A stretch of 64,000 nucleotides of DNA. Source: Nonomuraea jiangxiensis. GTDB taxonomy: Bacteria; Actinomycetota; Actinomycetes; Streptosporangiales; Streptosporangiaceae. The stretch lies in assembly GCF_900099965.1 (NCBI RefSeq), contig NZ_FNDJ01000018.1:124001-188000 (forward strand). The letters are read 5' to 3'. The notes under the pieces were generated by a model. The model did no database searches. It was not told where the DNA came from and was given only the letters and a program-made list of their open reading frames with translations. This document shows, piece by piece, positions 45,499 through 54,867 of the stretch (the first letter of the stretch is position 1; each line of letters opens with the position of its first letter). A program made the position numbers and the translations under genes.

Positions 45499-45561
45499 AT
45501 GATGCGCTACCCCTTTCCCTACGGCACTGCCGGGGCATCGGACAGGCGGCAGGTGAGTTGA
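45499..45561 (+). CDS. Twenty-residue upstream ORF in the aldo/keto reductase leader
   Basis: Starts ATG-ATG after a good GAGGAG site and encodes MMRYPFPYGTAGASDRRQVS, stopping one base before the GTG of the reductase gene. The spacing suggests translational coupling or a regulatory leader peptide. It lies downstream of the MerR promoter. I know no homologue. Confidence 0.5.
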   Translation: MMRYPFPYGTAGASDRRQVS

Positions 45562-45562
45562 C

Positions 45563-46555
45563 GTGAAGTACCGGACGATCGGCGGCGATCCGAAGACCCG
45601 CCGTGAGGTCAGCGTGCTGAGCCTTGGCGCGATGTTGTTCGGCACCGTCACCGACGAGGCGACGTCGTACGCCATCCTCGACCGCTTCGTCGAGGCCGGC
45701 GGCAACTTTCTCGACACCGCCAACAACTATGCCTACTGGGTCAACGGCACTCAGGGAGGCGAGAGCGAGGCGCTGCTCGGCCGCTGGCGACGTAGCCGGA
45801 ACGTCACGGACGAGGTCGTCATCGCCACCAAGCTGGGAGGGCGGCCCAACGCTCCGGCGACCGGCCTCAGCCACGACCTCGAAGGTTTGTCCGCCCAAGT
45901 GATCCGGGAGTCTTCTGAGCGGAGCCGGGAACGGCTTGGCGTGGACAAACTGGACCTGCTGTACGCGCACGTATACCTCGAAGGTTCCAAGGTGCCGCTG
46001 GAGGAGACGGTCGAGGCGTTCGCGGGGCTGGTCCAGGAAGGCACCGTGGGTCTTCTTGGGGCCAGCAACCACTGGTCGTGGCGGCTGGAGCGGGCCAGGA
46101 ACCTGGCGGCGGCGGCCGGGCTGCCGGGGTACGAGGTCCTGCAGTACCACCACTCCTACCTGCGTCCGCGCACCGATCTGCCGACGATGCGCTCCAAGGA
46201 CGGCAACCTCGGTGTGGCCGACGGGAACCTGCTCAGCTACCTGAGGGCCGAACCCGCGCTCACGCTCGTCGCCTACTCGCCCTTGCTGAGCGGCGGATAC
46301 GTACGTGACGACAAGCCGCTGGATGCCATGTTCGACCATCCAGGCACCCCTCGGCGTCTCGCGGCACTTCGAGAAGTGGCGAAGGAGACGGGAGCCACCC
46401 TCAACCAGGTGGTGCTCGCCTGGCTCATCGGCGGCGAGATACCGGTGATTCCGCTGGTCGGCGCCTCCTCGGTCGAGCAACTGGAGGAGAGCCTCGCCGC
46501 GGTGGACCTGGAGTTGACGGCAGAACAGCAGGCCAAGCTCGACGCCGCGTACTGA
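45563..46555 (+). CDS. Aldo/keto reductase
   Basis: 330 residues, (beta/alpha)8 NADPH-dependent reductase of carbonyl compounds. Catalytic tetrad: Asp and Tyr in FLDTANNYAYW, Lys in IATKLGG, His in LLYAHVYLEG. NADPH-binding residues are at the C-terminus (IPLVGASSVEQLEESLAAVDLEL). The GTG at 45563 is preceded by AGGTGAG, which lies inside the upstream ORF. It is controlled by the divergent MerR regulator. Confidence 0.92.
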   Translation: MKYRTIGGDPKTRREVSVLSLGAMLFGTVTDEATSYAILDRFVEAGGNFLDTANNYAYWVNGTQGGESEALLGRWRRSRNVTDEVVIATKLGGRPNAPATGLSHDLEGLSAQVIRESSERSRERLGVDKLDLLYAHVYLEGSKVPLEETVEAFAGLVQEGTVGLLGASNHWSWRLERARNLAAAAGLPGYEVLQYHHSYLRPRTDLPTMRSKDGNLGVADGNLLSYLRAEPALTLVAYSPLLSGGYVRDDKPLDAMFDHPGTPRRLAALREVAKETGATLNQVVLAWLIGGEIPVIPLVGASSVEQLEESLAAVDLELTAEQQAKLDAAY

Positions 46556-46950
46556 GGCGCCCCTCACTGAGGCGCCCCTTGCAGGTGTCGCTCGCTGAGG
46601 CGCCGCCTGCTGACACGCCGCGCACGCGGGCGCGTGTCGTCACGCCCCCCTGGGCGAAGGCGCGGCCATGGGCGTCCTCTGGCATTCGCGTGGTCGGATG
46701 ATCTGGACGTCCACGGCCGCCGTCTGCGCTCGGAGTGCCCCGCTTACTCTCGCGTCCGGCATACCGCGTAACGCAGCACCGTGGTCTCGCCCTCCTGGTG
46801 AGAAGAGATCACGGGGGTTGCGCAGGCGGATCGTGCCGCAGCACGAAGAACGGACCGCGAAAGGCGCCCCCGTAGAAGCGCCATGCTCGCTCACCTCTCA
46901 TAACCGCGCGTACGCCCTTGTCGACCGGGGTCGCAGCCGGAACTCATCGG
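46556..46950. other. Gene-free interval between the reductase and pyrH
   Basis: The first 70 bases contain four imperfect copies of a ctgaggcgccccctc-like word. The rest shows no credible ORF, promoter or RNA that I can identify. Both flanking genes end here (convergent). Confidence 0.55.
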
Positions 46951-47673
46951 TCAGTCATGGGTGGCGATGCGGGTCCCGATGTCCTCGCCCTCGCAGATGG
47001 CCTTCATGACACCCGTAGCCGCCACGTCGAAGACGTGCATGAGCAGCCTCTGCTCGTTGGCCAGCACGAACGCGCTCTCGTCCATCACCCTCACGCCGGC
47101 CGCCAGGGCCTCGCGGTAGGTCAGATTGGTGTAGCGCTTCGCGTCCGGGTCGACGTTCGGATCGTGGTCGTACACGCCGTCCACGCCCCGCTTGGCCACC
47201 AGCAGCGCGTCGGCGTCGAGCTCCAGAGCCCGCTGGACGGCGGGGTAGTCGGTGGTGACGTACGGCTGGCCGATGCCGCCCGCCAGAAGCACGATCAGGC
47301 CGCGGCGCAGATGCCGGTCGGCGCGGAGCCGGATGAAGGGTTCGGCCACGCTCTGCATGGGCACCGCCGTCATCACTCGTACGTCGGTCTCGGAACGTGC
47401 GGTCAACACCCCACGCAGCATCAGCGCGTTCATGACCGTGCCGAGCATGCCGATGTTGTCGGCCTCCGCCCTGCCGATGCCCCAGCCCTCCGCCATCCTG
47501 CCGCGGAAGTAGTTGCCGCCGCCGATCACCACGGCGACCTCGACGCCGAGTTCGCGCACCGAAAGGATCTCGTCCGCCAGTTGCGCCAGAACTTCCGGAT
47601 CCGTGCCCCAGCCGGTGGCTCCCGCGAGCGCCTCACCGCTGAGCTTCACCACGACACGCGAGTAACGACGCAC
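46951..47673 (-). CDS. pyrH: UMP kinase, stand-alone copy
   Basis: 240 residues. Amino-acid-kinase fold: VVVKLSGEALAG, VAVVIGGGNYFRG, DNIGMLGTVMNALML, LLAGGIGQPYVTTDYPAVQRALELDADALL and KRGVDGVYDHDP. Makes UDP from UMP. The GTG at 47673 is preceded by GAAGGGA at a good distance; an ATG five codons upstream is the alternative. The primary actinobacterial pyrH lies in rpsB-tsf-pyrH-frr; none of those neighbours is here, so this may be a second copy. Confidence 0.88.
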   Translation of the reverse strand: MRRYSRVVVKLSGEALAGATGWGTDPEVLAQLADEILSVRELGVEVAVVIGGGNYFRGRMAEGWGIGRAEADNIGMLGTVMNALMLRGVLTARSETDVRVMTAVPMQSVAEPFIRLRADRHLRRGLIVLLAGGIGQPYVTTDYPAVQRALELDADALLVAKRGVDGVYDHDPNVDPDAKRYTNLTYREALAAGVRVMDESAFVLANEQRLLMHVFDVAATGVMKAICEGEDIGTRIATHD

Positions 47674-47747
47674 ACCCGATCCCTTCATGGGCGGGCCGCG
47701 CACTCGGCGACCCGGCCAAGGATATGGGGAGCCGTCGCAGGGTGGTT

Positions 47748-48785
47748 CTACCGGGTCGGGGTGAAGGATGTGGCGACCAGCCAGATGCCGGCGGCCGCGA
47801 TCACGGCGGCGACGACGAGGTTCTTGGCCAGGCCGGGGGTCATGCGTTCCGACAGTCGGCGGATCAGGCTTTGCGCCAGGCGGGTGATCCTGGTCCGCGG
47901 GGTTCGCGTCCAGGTGCGCCAGGTGGTCGATGCCACGAGGAGGGCCGCGAGGAGGAGCGGCCACCGTACTGAATCGATGAAGGGCAGCTCGTAGTCGTCG
48001 CTGTCATAGGTGAGGTACGCCGCGAGGTCGAGCAGCGGGAAGAGGAGGAGAGCCGCCGCGGCCACGGTGGCGGGCGATCGTTCCCGGCGGACGGGGACGG
48101 TGGCCTGCGCGGTCGCCGCGAGGGCGACGAGGACGACCGGTAAGCCGATCGCGTCGGCCGAACCGGACCACCACGAGAGGTCGTCCAAGAACGACTTCGG
48201 AAAAGTGACGAAGACGAAGGTGAGGCCCCTCTCGTCGTAGGTGATCGCGCAGCGGTGGAACAGCGCCGCCCACGCCGCCGCGCCGGCCGCGCCCGCCCAC
48301 AGGATGATCCCGTGCCGCGAGCGGGTCAGCGGGCGCCGGGATGCCGCGAGCAGTGCCATCACGGCCATCGGGTAGCAGACGATCAGGAGCCAGGGCGGCA
48401 CGGCCGCGCGTTCCTGTCCGGTGCAGGGGTCGAGGCCCGGGACGAGGTACGCGGTGACGAGCCCGTACACGAGGACGGCCGCGATCACGGCGGCGGCGGC
48501 GAGCGTGGCCCGGCGTGACCCGAGTAAGAGCAGGCCGGCCACGACGACCGGCAGCAGGAGGACGGCCCAGAACAGCACCTCCGCAGGCAGGTTGACCAGC
48601 GCGTACGGGCCGTCCGGCGGGTAGGGAGCCGAGGCCGGCGAGGAGCAGAACCAGCCGACGCTCTGCCTGCCGATCCCGAAGGCCGTCAGGAGCACCGGTC
48701 CGGACGCGGCCAGCACCGCGCCGAAGCGCAGCACCGCCGCCGCCGTCACCGGGGACGACGCCTCAGCCGCGGGTTCCTGCGTCAC
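47748..48785 (-). CDS. Polytopic membrane protein of unknown function
   Basis: 345 residues, about eight to nine hydrophobic helices (for example VLFWAVLLLPVVVAGLLLL, ATLAAAAVIAAVLVYGLVTAYL, WLLIVCYPMAVMALLAA). Outer loops contain Cys residues (WFCSSP, DPCTGQ, FHRCAITYD). No family recognised. It resembles the protein at 51078-52016 in style and may come from the same locus history. ATG at 48785. Confidence 0.7.
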   Translation of the reverse strand: MTQEPAAEASSPVTAAAVLRFGAVLAASGPVLLTAFGIGRQSVGWFCSSPASAPYPPDGPYALVNLPAEVLFWAVLLLPVVVAGLLLLGSRRATLAAAAVIAAVLVYGLVTAYLVPGLDPCTGQERAAVPPWLLIVCYPMAVMALLAASRRPLTRSRHGIILWAGAAGAAAWAALFHRCAITYDERGLTFVFVTFPKSFLDDLSWWSGSADAIGLPVVLVALAATAQATVPVRRERSPATVAAAALLLFPLLDLAAYLTYDSDDYELPFIDSVRWPLLLAALLVASTTWRTWTRTPRTRITRLAQSLIRRLSERMTPGLAKNLVVAAVIAAAGIWLVATSFTPTR

Positions 48786-48923
48786 GGGACCTCCCGAAGG
48801 TGATCAATTCGGGCCAGCGTAGCGGAGGACCGGGCGCCTGTTCGGAAGGCTGGCTTCTGGTCGCGCGGTCAGCCGCATCGCCGGCCGGGGGCAGGGTGGG
48901 GGCGAGTGACTCCGACCCCGTCG

Positions 48924-50165
48924 TCAGTCCCTCGACAACGCCTCGGCGACGTGTCGATGACCCACCGTCTCGTAGCCGACCACCGTCACGGCCGGCGCGA
49001 GCATCAGCACCACCAGGCACCACGACATGCTCAGCCCCAGCTCGGCGCAGACCACGGCGACCACCACCACCCCCGCGGTGCCCGCCAGGAGCAGCAGGTG
49101 GAACGGGTCGCGGTGCCGCATGAAGATCGAGTAGAGGACGTACAGCGTCAGGACGAAGAACGACAGCGGCACCGCGACGGTCAGCACCGTGGCGGTGGGG
49201 TCCAGGGCGGCGGCGCGCTCCAGGAAGTACGCCGCGACGTGGAGCCCGGCGCCCGTGGCGGCGATGGAGCCGAACAGCAGGATGTGGCCGGCACTCCACA
49301 GGTACGCCCGTTCCCGGTGCCGCTCCAGCACCTCGGCCCAGGGCACGACGAAGTACATCCACCAGATGCCGAACGTGAGCCCGATACCCGCCACGGCGAG
49401 CAGCGCGACGTCCACGGTCCAGCCATGCTCGGCGTGCACGAGCGCGTTGAGGGCCGCGACCGTGCCGATGACCCCCTCGCCCAGCGTGATCAGCACGAGC
49501 AGGCCGTGCCGCTCCGCGATGTGGTGCGCGTGCCACGGCGTGGGACTGCGGCGCTGGGCCAGTACGGGGCCGACCAGCTCGACGGCGAACAGCCCGACAC
49601 ACCCCAAGAGGAACGCCGACAGGGGCAGGTCCAGCAGGGCGAAGGCCACCCAGCCGACCTGCGCGCCGCCGATCGTCCACATGAACTTGCGCGCCGCCGG
49701 CATGCGACCCGGGTCGTGCCGGGCGACCAGCGCCCACAGGAACAGCATGGACACCCGCATCACGACATATCCGAGCACCATCACGTCGATGTCCGGGGAA
49801 GCCCCCCGGTCGATGGAGGCGAACATCTCCTCGATGCCGAGCGCGTTGATGATCACACCGACCATCTGCACCATCGTGGCGACCCGGAACACCCAGTCGT
49901 CGTTGTCGTACGCCGAGGCGAACCAGGAGTAGTTCATCCAGGCCCAGGCGACGGCGAAGACCGCGAAGCAGAAGCCCGCGATCGCCGTGCCGACGTGGCC
50001 CTCCGCCAGGTAGTGCGCCAGCTCGTTCGCGGCGGTCCCGAACGCGACCACGAACGTCAGGTCGTAGAGGAGCTCCAGCGGGGTCGCGGTCCGGTGCGAC
50101 TCCTTCGGGTTCCGGCCCGAGAGCGGCCGGTGCCGATGGTCCCTGCGGCGGTCAGCCTGGGCCAT
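48924..50165 (-). CDS. Low temperature requirement protein A (LtrA) family
   Basis: 413 residues with about twelve membrane helices. Family signatures: TPLELLYDLTFVVAFGTAANELAHYL near the N-terminus, WAWMNYSWFASAYDNDDWVFRVATMVQMVGVIINALGI, and HIAERHGLLVLITLGEGVIGTV in the middle. Molecular function is not established; it is named from a Listeria cold-growth mutant. The ATG at 50165 overlaps the end of the preceding gene by 14 bases and has GGGAGG upstream, so it is part of the 52016-to-48924 operon. Confidence 0.9.
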   Translation of the reverse strand: MAQADRRRDHRHRPLSGRNPKESHRTATPLELLYDLTFVVAFGTAANELAHYLAEGHVGTAIAGFCFAVFAVAWAWMNYSWFASAYDNDDWVFRVATMVQMVGVIINALGIEEMFASIDRGASPDIDVMVLGYVVMRVSMLFLWALVARHDPGRMPAARKFMWTIGGAQVGWVAFALLDLPLSAFLLGCVGLFAVELVGPVLAQRRSPTPWHAHHIAERHGLLVLITLGEGVIGTVAALNALVHAEHGWTVDVALLAVAGIGLTFGIWWMYFVVPWAEVLERHRERAYLWSAGHILLFGSIAATGAGLHVAAYFLERAAALDPTATVLTVAVPLSFFVLTLYVLYSIFMRHRDPFHLLLLAGTAGVVVVAVVCAELGLSMSWCLVVLMLAPAVTVVGYETVGHRHVAEALSRD

Positions 50166-51085
50166 GTGGCGATCCTCCCAACTGGCCCGGGACGTCCGGG
50201 GTGAGGCCGGCGAAGACCCGGTCGAGCTCGTCCCCGAGACCGCCCGCGGCCGTCAGAGCGTAGCCCTCACCATGCCGGCCCTTCCAGACCAGGGCGCTGC
50301 CGTCCTCGCTGCGGTGAACGGCCGCCTCGCCGTGCATCGGAGTGGGGCTTTCCAGGCGAAGATCCAGGCTCTGCCGGGCCCATCGGGTGAGGGGGCGGCC
50401 ATGCAGCCATTCCGCGGTCAGGGTGATGCTCTTGCCGTCGGCTCGCCAGGTACGGGAGCGATAGTCACGCTCGCCCCCTTGCGATGTGTACGTGCTCCAC
50501 AAGGTCACGCCTTGGGGCAGGTAGCCGATGCGCAGCCCTTCGAAGTGGCCTCCCGCTGCGCCGGTCAGGTTCACGGGTTTCAGCTTGCCGGCGATGAACC
50601 GTAGGTCGTCGATGTGGTTACTGCCCACGGTGACGCGCAGCAGGAGGCCGTGCTGTTCGATCCAGAGGAGGTCGTTCCGCTCGGGGGTGGTGCGCGCGTA
50701 TTCCTCCCAGATGGTGGACCTGCCATTCGGTGGCAGGGCCAGCCGGTCGAGGTCGTCCGGGCTGCGGATGTTCGTGTTGCGGTAGACGGTGATGCGGACG
50801 AGGTCCTCGGCGGTTCCCCAGGAGATGGCGGTGCCCCTTTAGGGGGCCGTCCTTGACGGGCTGGGTGCGGGGTGTGCCCAGTTCGGGTGGCAGGTAGTGG
50901 ACCTCGACGTTGTCCACCGTGATGACGCGTTCTGCGGGTCGGATCAGGAAATATCCGACAGCCACCATCAGCCCTGCGGCCAGTAACAGCGCTCCCGCCG
51001 GCCGCATGCTGAGCCGACGGCGTGTCTTCGGGGCGGTGCGTAAGTGAGGGGCCGCGTCATCGGTCGCGGGCCCGGGCTCACGCAT
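50152..51085 (-). pseudogene. Membrane-anchored protein gene interrupted by a frameshift
   Basis: Frame one encodes a short cytoplasmic start, a helix (AGALLLAAGLMVAVGYFLI) and an outer part up to VKDGPLKG. The continuation is in another frame: GTAISWGTAEDLVRITVYRNTNIRSPDDLDRLALP through to GSNHIDDLRFIAGKLKP and the stop. Removing one G from the run at 50834-50837 (cccc on the plus strand) restores a single ORF of about 310 residues. It is a genuine mutation, an assembly error, or less likely a programmed +1 shift. Function unknown. The start overlaps the upstream gene by 8 bases. Confidence 0.75.
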
Positions 51086-52016
51086 GGTCGTACGCTCCCT
51101 TCTCGGCGGCCGGTCGGTTCTCGTCCGGCGTGGAGACGCGGCGCAACCGTACCGCGAGCACGATCAGGACGACAGGGAGGAGTGTGTGCCACGCCCACGC
51201 GAGCGTCACCGGATGGGCCGCCTCCTCCGAGGAGCGCGCGCACCCGAGGGCGGGCAGCCAGTTGAGCACGAGGTCACTGGCCACAAGAGGGACCACCGTC
51301 AGCCAGCCGACCACCCGGCCCAGCGGCCGGTGGCCGGTGCCGGCCAGCAGCGCCCACAGCCCGAAGCCCACCGCGACCATGATCGGCAGCGGGACCAGGA
51401 CGAGCATGATCATCACCGGCCCGAGCAGGACCGCCTCCAGGGCTCCCGCGCAGCTCCCGTCCCACAAGATGATGCCCTGATCGACCGACCCGTCCGCGAC
51501 GGCCGCCACGTACAGCGCCTGGGGAACGCTCACCAGCGCCAGGGCGACGCCCCACAGGAGCAGCGGCCACCGCCAGCGCAGCGGCCGAAGGGCCGGCCGG
51601 CCGTCGCCGTGGACGGCCCGGCCGAGGGCCGGTAGCAGAGCCGCCGCGGCGAGGCAGGCGGCGGCGATCAGCAGCAGATCAGCGGAGTACCAGGGCAGGA
51701 GCCACGGAGACCCGCCGGAGTCGGCCGGTCCGCCGTTGATCGCGTGGATGACCGCGTAACGCTGGAGCTCCTCTTCGCTCGGCGCGCCGAGCCCGGTGAT
51801 CGGCAGGGCGACGGCCACGGCGAGCAGGACCAGCAGCGCGGCGCCCAGCCGCGACGCCCACCGCCGGCGGCGCAGCACCACGACCGGCACGATCAGGAAC
51901 GCGGCGATGGCCACGCCGATGACGACGTTCGCGGCCCTGGGCGCGATGACGGCGGGCACCAGCGGCATCAGGACGACCGCCGTACATAAGGCGGGCACGG
52001 CGGTTTTCGACGACAC
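51078..52016 (-). CDS. Polytopic membrane protein of unknown function
   Basis: 312 residues, about eight helices (NVVIGVAIAAFLIVPVVVL, LGAALLVLLAVAVALPITGLG, LLWGVALALVSVPQALYVAAVA, VMIMLVLVPLPIMVAVGFGLWALLAG). GTG start at 52016 without a strong ribosome binding site. It overlaps the following frameshifted gene by 8 bases and heads an operon with LtrA. No family recognised. Confidence 0.72.
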   Translation of the reverse strand: MSSKTAVPALCTAVVLMPLVPAVIAPRAANVVIGVAIAAFLIVPVVVLRRRRWASRLGAALLVLLAVAVALPITGLGAPSEEELQRYAVIHAINGGPADSGGSPWLLPWYSADLLLIAAACLAAAALLPALGRAVHGDGRPALRPLRWRWPLLLWGVALALVSVPQALYVAAVADGSVDQGIILWDGSCAGALEAVLLGPVMIMLVLVPLPIMVAVGFGLWALLAGTGHRPLGRVVGWLTVVPLVASDLVLNWLPALGCARSSEEAAHPVTLAWAWHTLLPVVLIVLAVRLRRVSTPDENRPAAEKGAYDHA

Positions 52017-52199
52017 CCGCGGTGTGTATCGCTCGCGGCGCGATCATGTCAAGCGCACCTCGGCCGTCCACGTCCAGCCCGCGGTCGTATCGGCACGGCG
52101 AACCAGTACCAAGGCGCCGGCCCGCCGTCGGGCAGATCGGCACATCTGCCAGTATTTACGGGCTTGACAATCTGTTGACCTTGTTGAGGAGTCGCCCGC

Positions 52200-54047
52200 A
52201 TGGACCGCAGAAGTTTCCTGGCCGTGACCACCGCCACCGGGCTCGGTGTCGGGTTGTCCGCATTCGGCTCTGCGGCCCAGGCGGCGAGCTACCCCTACGT
52301 CAACCGCCGGGTGCCCGCCGAGGCGACCACCAAGATGGGCGAGCTGGCGCCGTACGGCGTGACGGCGTTCGCGTTCACGCCGTCCAACGGCTGGGTCATC
52401 GTCACCCAGGACGGCCGCTATTTCGCCCGCGGCATCCCCGACGCGTGCTTCACCGAGCTGGCCGGCCTGCTCAAGGCCGGGAGGAAGGTCACCTGCGTGG
52501 CCTTCCCGCCCGAGGGCGGCGACCGCTGGGTGATCACCACCGACAAGGGGATGTCGTCGCGCGGGCTGCCCGAGGAGTGCCGGCAGCGGATCGCCGACAA
52601 CTACGCGGCCGGGCAGCCGGTGGCGCACGTGGCCTTCCCGCCGGCCGGCGGGAACCGCTGGGTGGTGGTCACCACGACCGGTTTCTTCGCCCGCGGCGTC
52701 GATGACGAGTGCTACCAGATGATGCGCAACCTGACGCAGGGCGGCCGGCGGGTGACCCGCGTCGCCTTCCCGTACGGTGGCGGCTGGACGGTGGTCGCCC
52801 AGGACCGCTTCTTCGCCCGCGGCATCGACGACGAGTGCTACCAGCAGATGAACGAGCTCGCCGGCGGCGGCTGGGAGCTGCACAACGTGGCCTTCTCGCC
52901 GGTGAACGACGGCTGGTCGCTGTGCTCGCGCGGCAAGGCCCCGGTGTTGCCCGCCGACCGGGTACGCCAGGTGGAGAACAACGTGCAGGGCGGCACCGTC
53001 TGGCAGCGGATGAGCGCCTGGAAGACGCCCGGCGTGGCCGTCGCGGTGGTGACCGGCAACCGGGTCGCCTGGTCCACCGGGTACGGCCGGCTGACGGCGG
53101 GCGGGACCGCCGCCGTGCATCCGGAGTCCGGCTTCCAGGCCGCCTCCATCAGCAAGGCCGTCACCGCGATCGGCGTGATGCGGCTGCTGCAGACCCGCAA
53201 GAAATCGCTCACCGACGACATCCGGCCCTACCTCGACTGGACCCTGCCCCGGCGGGCGTGCGTGCCGGAGTCGGCGGTGCCGACGATCGACCGCGTGCTG
53301 AGCCACCGGGCCGGGATCATCGGGCGCGGCTCGACCTCGCCGGCCGACGCCTGCTCCGGCTTCACCGCCGGGGGCGGCGGCTTCGCCGGGTACGGCCAGG
53401 GCGCGACCGTGCCCTCACTGCTCCAGGTGATGAACGGCGAGGGCAACTCCCCGCGCATCGAGCTGACCACGACACCCGGCGCGGAATACCACTATTCCGG
53501 CGCCGGCTACGTACTGCTGCAACGGATGGTGGAGCAGGAGACCGGCCAGACCCTCGACCGGTACATGACCGACGAGGTCTTCACGCCCCTCGGCATGACG
53601 ACCAGCTCCTACGCGCTGACCCCGGCGTTCGAGCTGGCCTCCGGGCACACCACCACGGGAGCGGTGATCCCGGGCGGGCACAACCGGTATCCGGAGTCGG
53701 CCGCGGCCGGCCTCTACACGAACGTCCTCGACCTGTCCCGGCTGATCTGCTACCTCAACAAGGCGTGGACCGCCTCCGGCGACATCGCGGGGCCGCTCTC
53801 CCGGTCGTCGGTTCGTACGATGCTGAGCAAGGGTGCGCAGCCCGACATGGGCCGGGGCTACTTCATCGCCGGCTCAGGGACGAAGAGCTTCTCCTACACG
53901 CACGACGGCTCGAACCACGGCTTCAAGTCGGTGTTCAAGGGCTATCCCGAGCTGGGCGCCGGATACGCCGTCATGGTCAACGGCGACAACACCGGCCTGG
54001 TCAACGAGATCGCCGCCGCCATCCGCTCGGTCTACGGCTGGGCCTGA
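52200..54047 (+). CDS. Tat-exported serine hydrolase (class C beta-lactamase fold) with N-terminal repeats
   Basis: 615 residues. A Tat signal (MDRRSFLAVTTATGLGVGLSAFGSAAQA) precedes four to five tandem repeats of about 43 residues (about 53-245), each with V-AFxP-GG-W-V-T-G-FARGx-D-EC-Q. The C-terminal beta-lactamase/transpeptidase domain (about 260-615) has the SxxK nucleophile Ser316 (ASISK), a Tyr motif in YHYSGAGY and a third box THDGSNHG. It is probably an esterase or D-amino-acid peptidase at the cell surface. The ATG follows GAGGAG. The repeat module is not one I recognise. Confidence 0.85.
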   Translation: MDRRSFLAVTTATGLGVGLSAFGSAAQAASYPYVNRRVPAEATTKMGELAPYGVTAFAFTPSNGWVIVTQDGRYFARGIPDACFTELAGLLKAGRKVTCVAFPPEGGDRWVITTDKGMSSRGLPEECRQRIADNYAAGQPVAHVAFPPAGGNRWVVVTTTGFFARGVDDECYQMMRNLTQGGRRVTRVAFPYGGGWTVVAQDRFFARGIDDECYQQMNELAGGGWELHNVAFSPVNDGWSLCSRGKAPVLPADRVRQVENNVQGGTVWQRMSAWKTPGVAVAVVTGNRVAWSTGYGRLTAGGTAAVHPESGFQAASISKAVTAIGVMRLLQTRKKSLTDDIRPYLDWTLPRRACVPESAVPTIDRVLSHRAGIIGRGSTSPADACSGFTAGGGGFAGYGQGATVPSLLQVMNGEGNSPRIELTTTPGAEYHYSGAGYVLLQRMVEQETGQTLDRYMTDEVFTPLGMTTSSYALTPAFELASGHTTTGAVIPGGHNRYPESAAAGLYTNVLDLSRLICYLNKAWTASGDIAGPLSRSSVRTMLSKGAQPDMGRGYFIAGSGTKSFSYTHDGSNHGFKSVFKGYPELGAGYAVMVNGDNTGLVNEIAAAIRSVYGWA

Positions 54048-54104
54048 CGGCCCGGCGAACCGCGCGCGAGTGTTATGGTCGCCACGCCACGTCATGGGAG
54101 GATC

Positions 54105-54839
54105 ATGAGGTTGCGGAGGAGCCGTCGACCGTCACGCCGCCGATCGTTTCCCGGACGCTCCTTAGGGCGGTGGATCGTGGCCGCCCTCGGGCTCGGGGTG
54201 CTCGTGGCGGCCCTGGTCGGCGCCGCCGCGCCCTACCGGCAGACCCGCGAGTTCCGCGAGGTGGTCGCGTGCGACGACCGGGGTGCCGACGGCTGTTTCG
54301 GCAGCGAGGCGGGCTCCGTCGCCGCCCGGCGCACCTACACCACGACGACGACGAGCACCGACGCCAACGGCCACACCAGCACCAGCACGACCACCCACTA
54401 CGAGGTCACCTGGCAGCGGGCCGATGGTTCCCGGCAGACCAGCGACGTGTCGGAGGACTTCTACGGCAAGGCCCGGGAGGGAGAGCCCGCCAGGCTGCGG
54501 CTCTGGCGCGGGGAGGTCGTCGGCGTGGAGGTGATGGGAGGGGAGCAGTGGTTCCTCCCGGAGGCCGGCGAGACGCTCGGCTACTGGCTCTACCTCGCCT
54601 ACCTCGGGCTCGGGGTGATGCTGTGGGGGCTGCTGTACGGCTGGTGGGACGGGTTCTTCATGCTCGCCTTCCGCACGTTCGCCTGGATGTTCATGAGCTT
54701 CGTGCCGGTGAGCATGGCGACGGACGCCCTGGCCTACGGCCTGGACGGCGGGACCGGGCTCGTCGTGCAGATCGTGCTCGCCCTCTTCTTCGCCGGGATC
54801 GCCGGCTGGATGCTGCTCGGCTCGCTCGAACGATGGTGA
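54105..54839 (+). CDS. Membrane protein with an extracytoplasmic loop, function unknown
   Basis: 244 residues. A very basic N-terminus is followed by a helix (RWIVAALGLGVLVAALVGAAA), an outer Thr-rich domain (about 45-150) with VVACDDRGADGCFG and TYTTTTTSTDANGHTSTSTTTHYEVTWQ, then three C-terminal helices. The ATG at 54105 has GGGAGG upstream; an in-frame start at 54075 is less likely. Downstream of the serine hydrolase and upstream of the deacetylase, possibly one transcript. Confidence 0.72.
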   Translation: MRLRRSRRPSRRRSFPGRSLGRWIVAALGLGVLVAALVGAAAPYRQTREFREVVACDDRGADGCFGSEAGSVAARRTYTTTTTSTDANGHTSTSTTTHYEVTWQRADGSRQTSDVSEDFYGKAREGEPARLRLWRGEVVGVEVMGGEQWFLPEAGETLGYWLYLAYLGLGVMLWGLLYGWWDGFFMLAFRTFAWMFMSFVPVSMATDALAYGLDGGTGLVVQIVLALFFAGIAGWMLLGSLERW

Positions 54840-54867
54840 CCCGCACTCGACCCGAAGGAGCGGCCCG

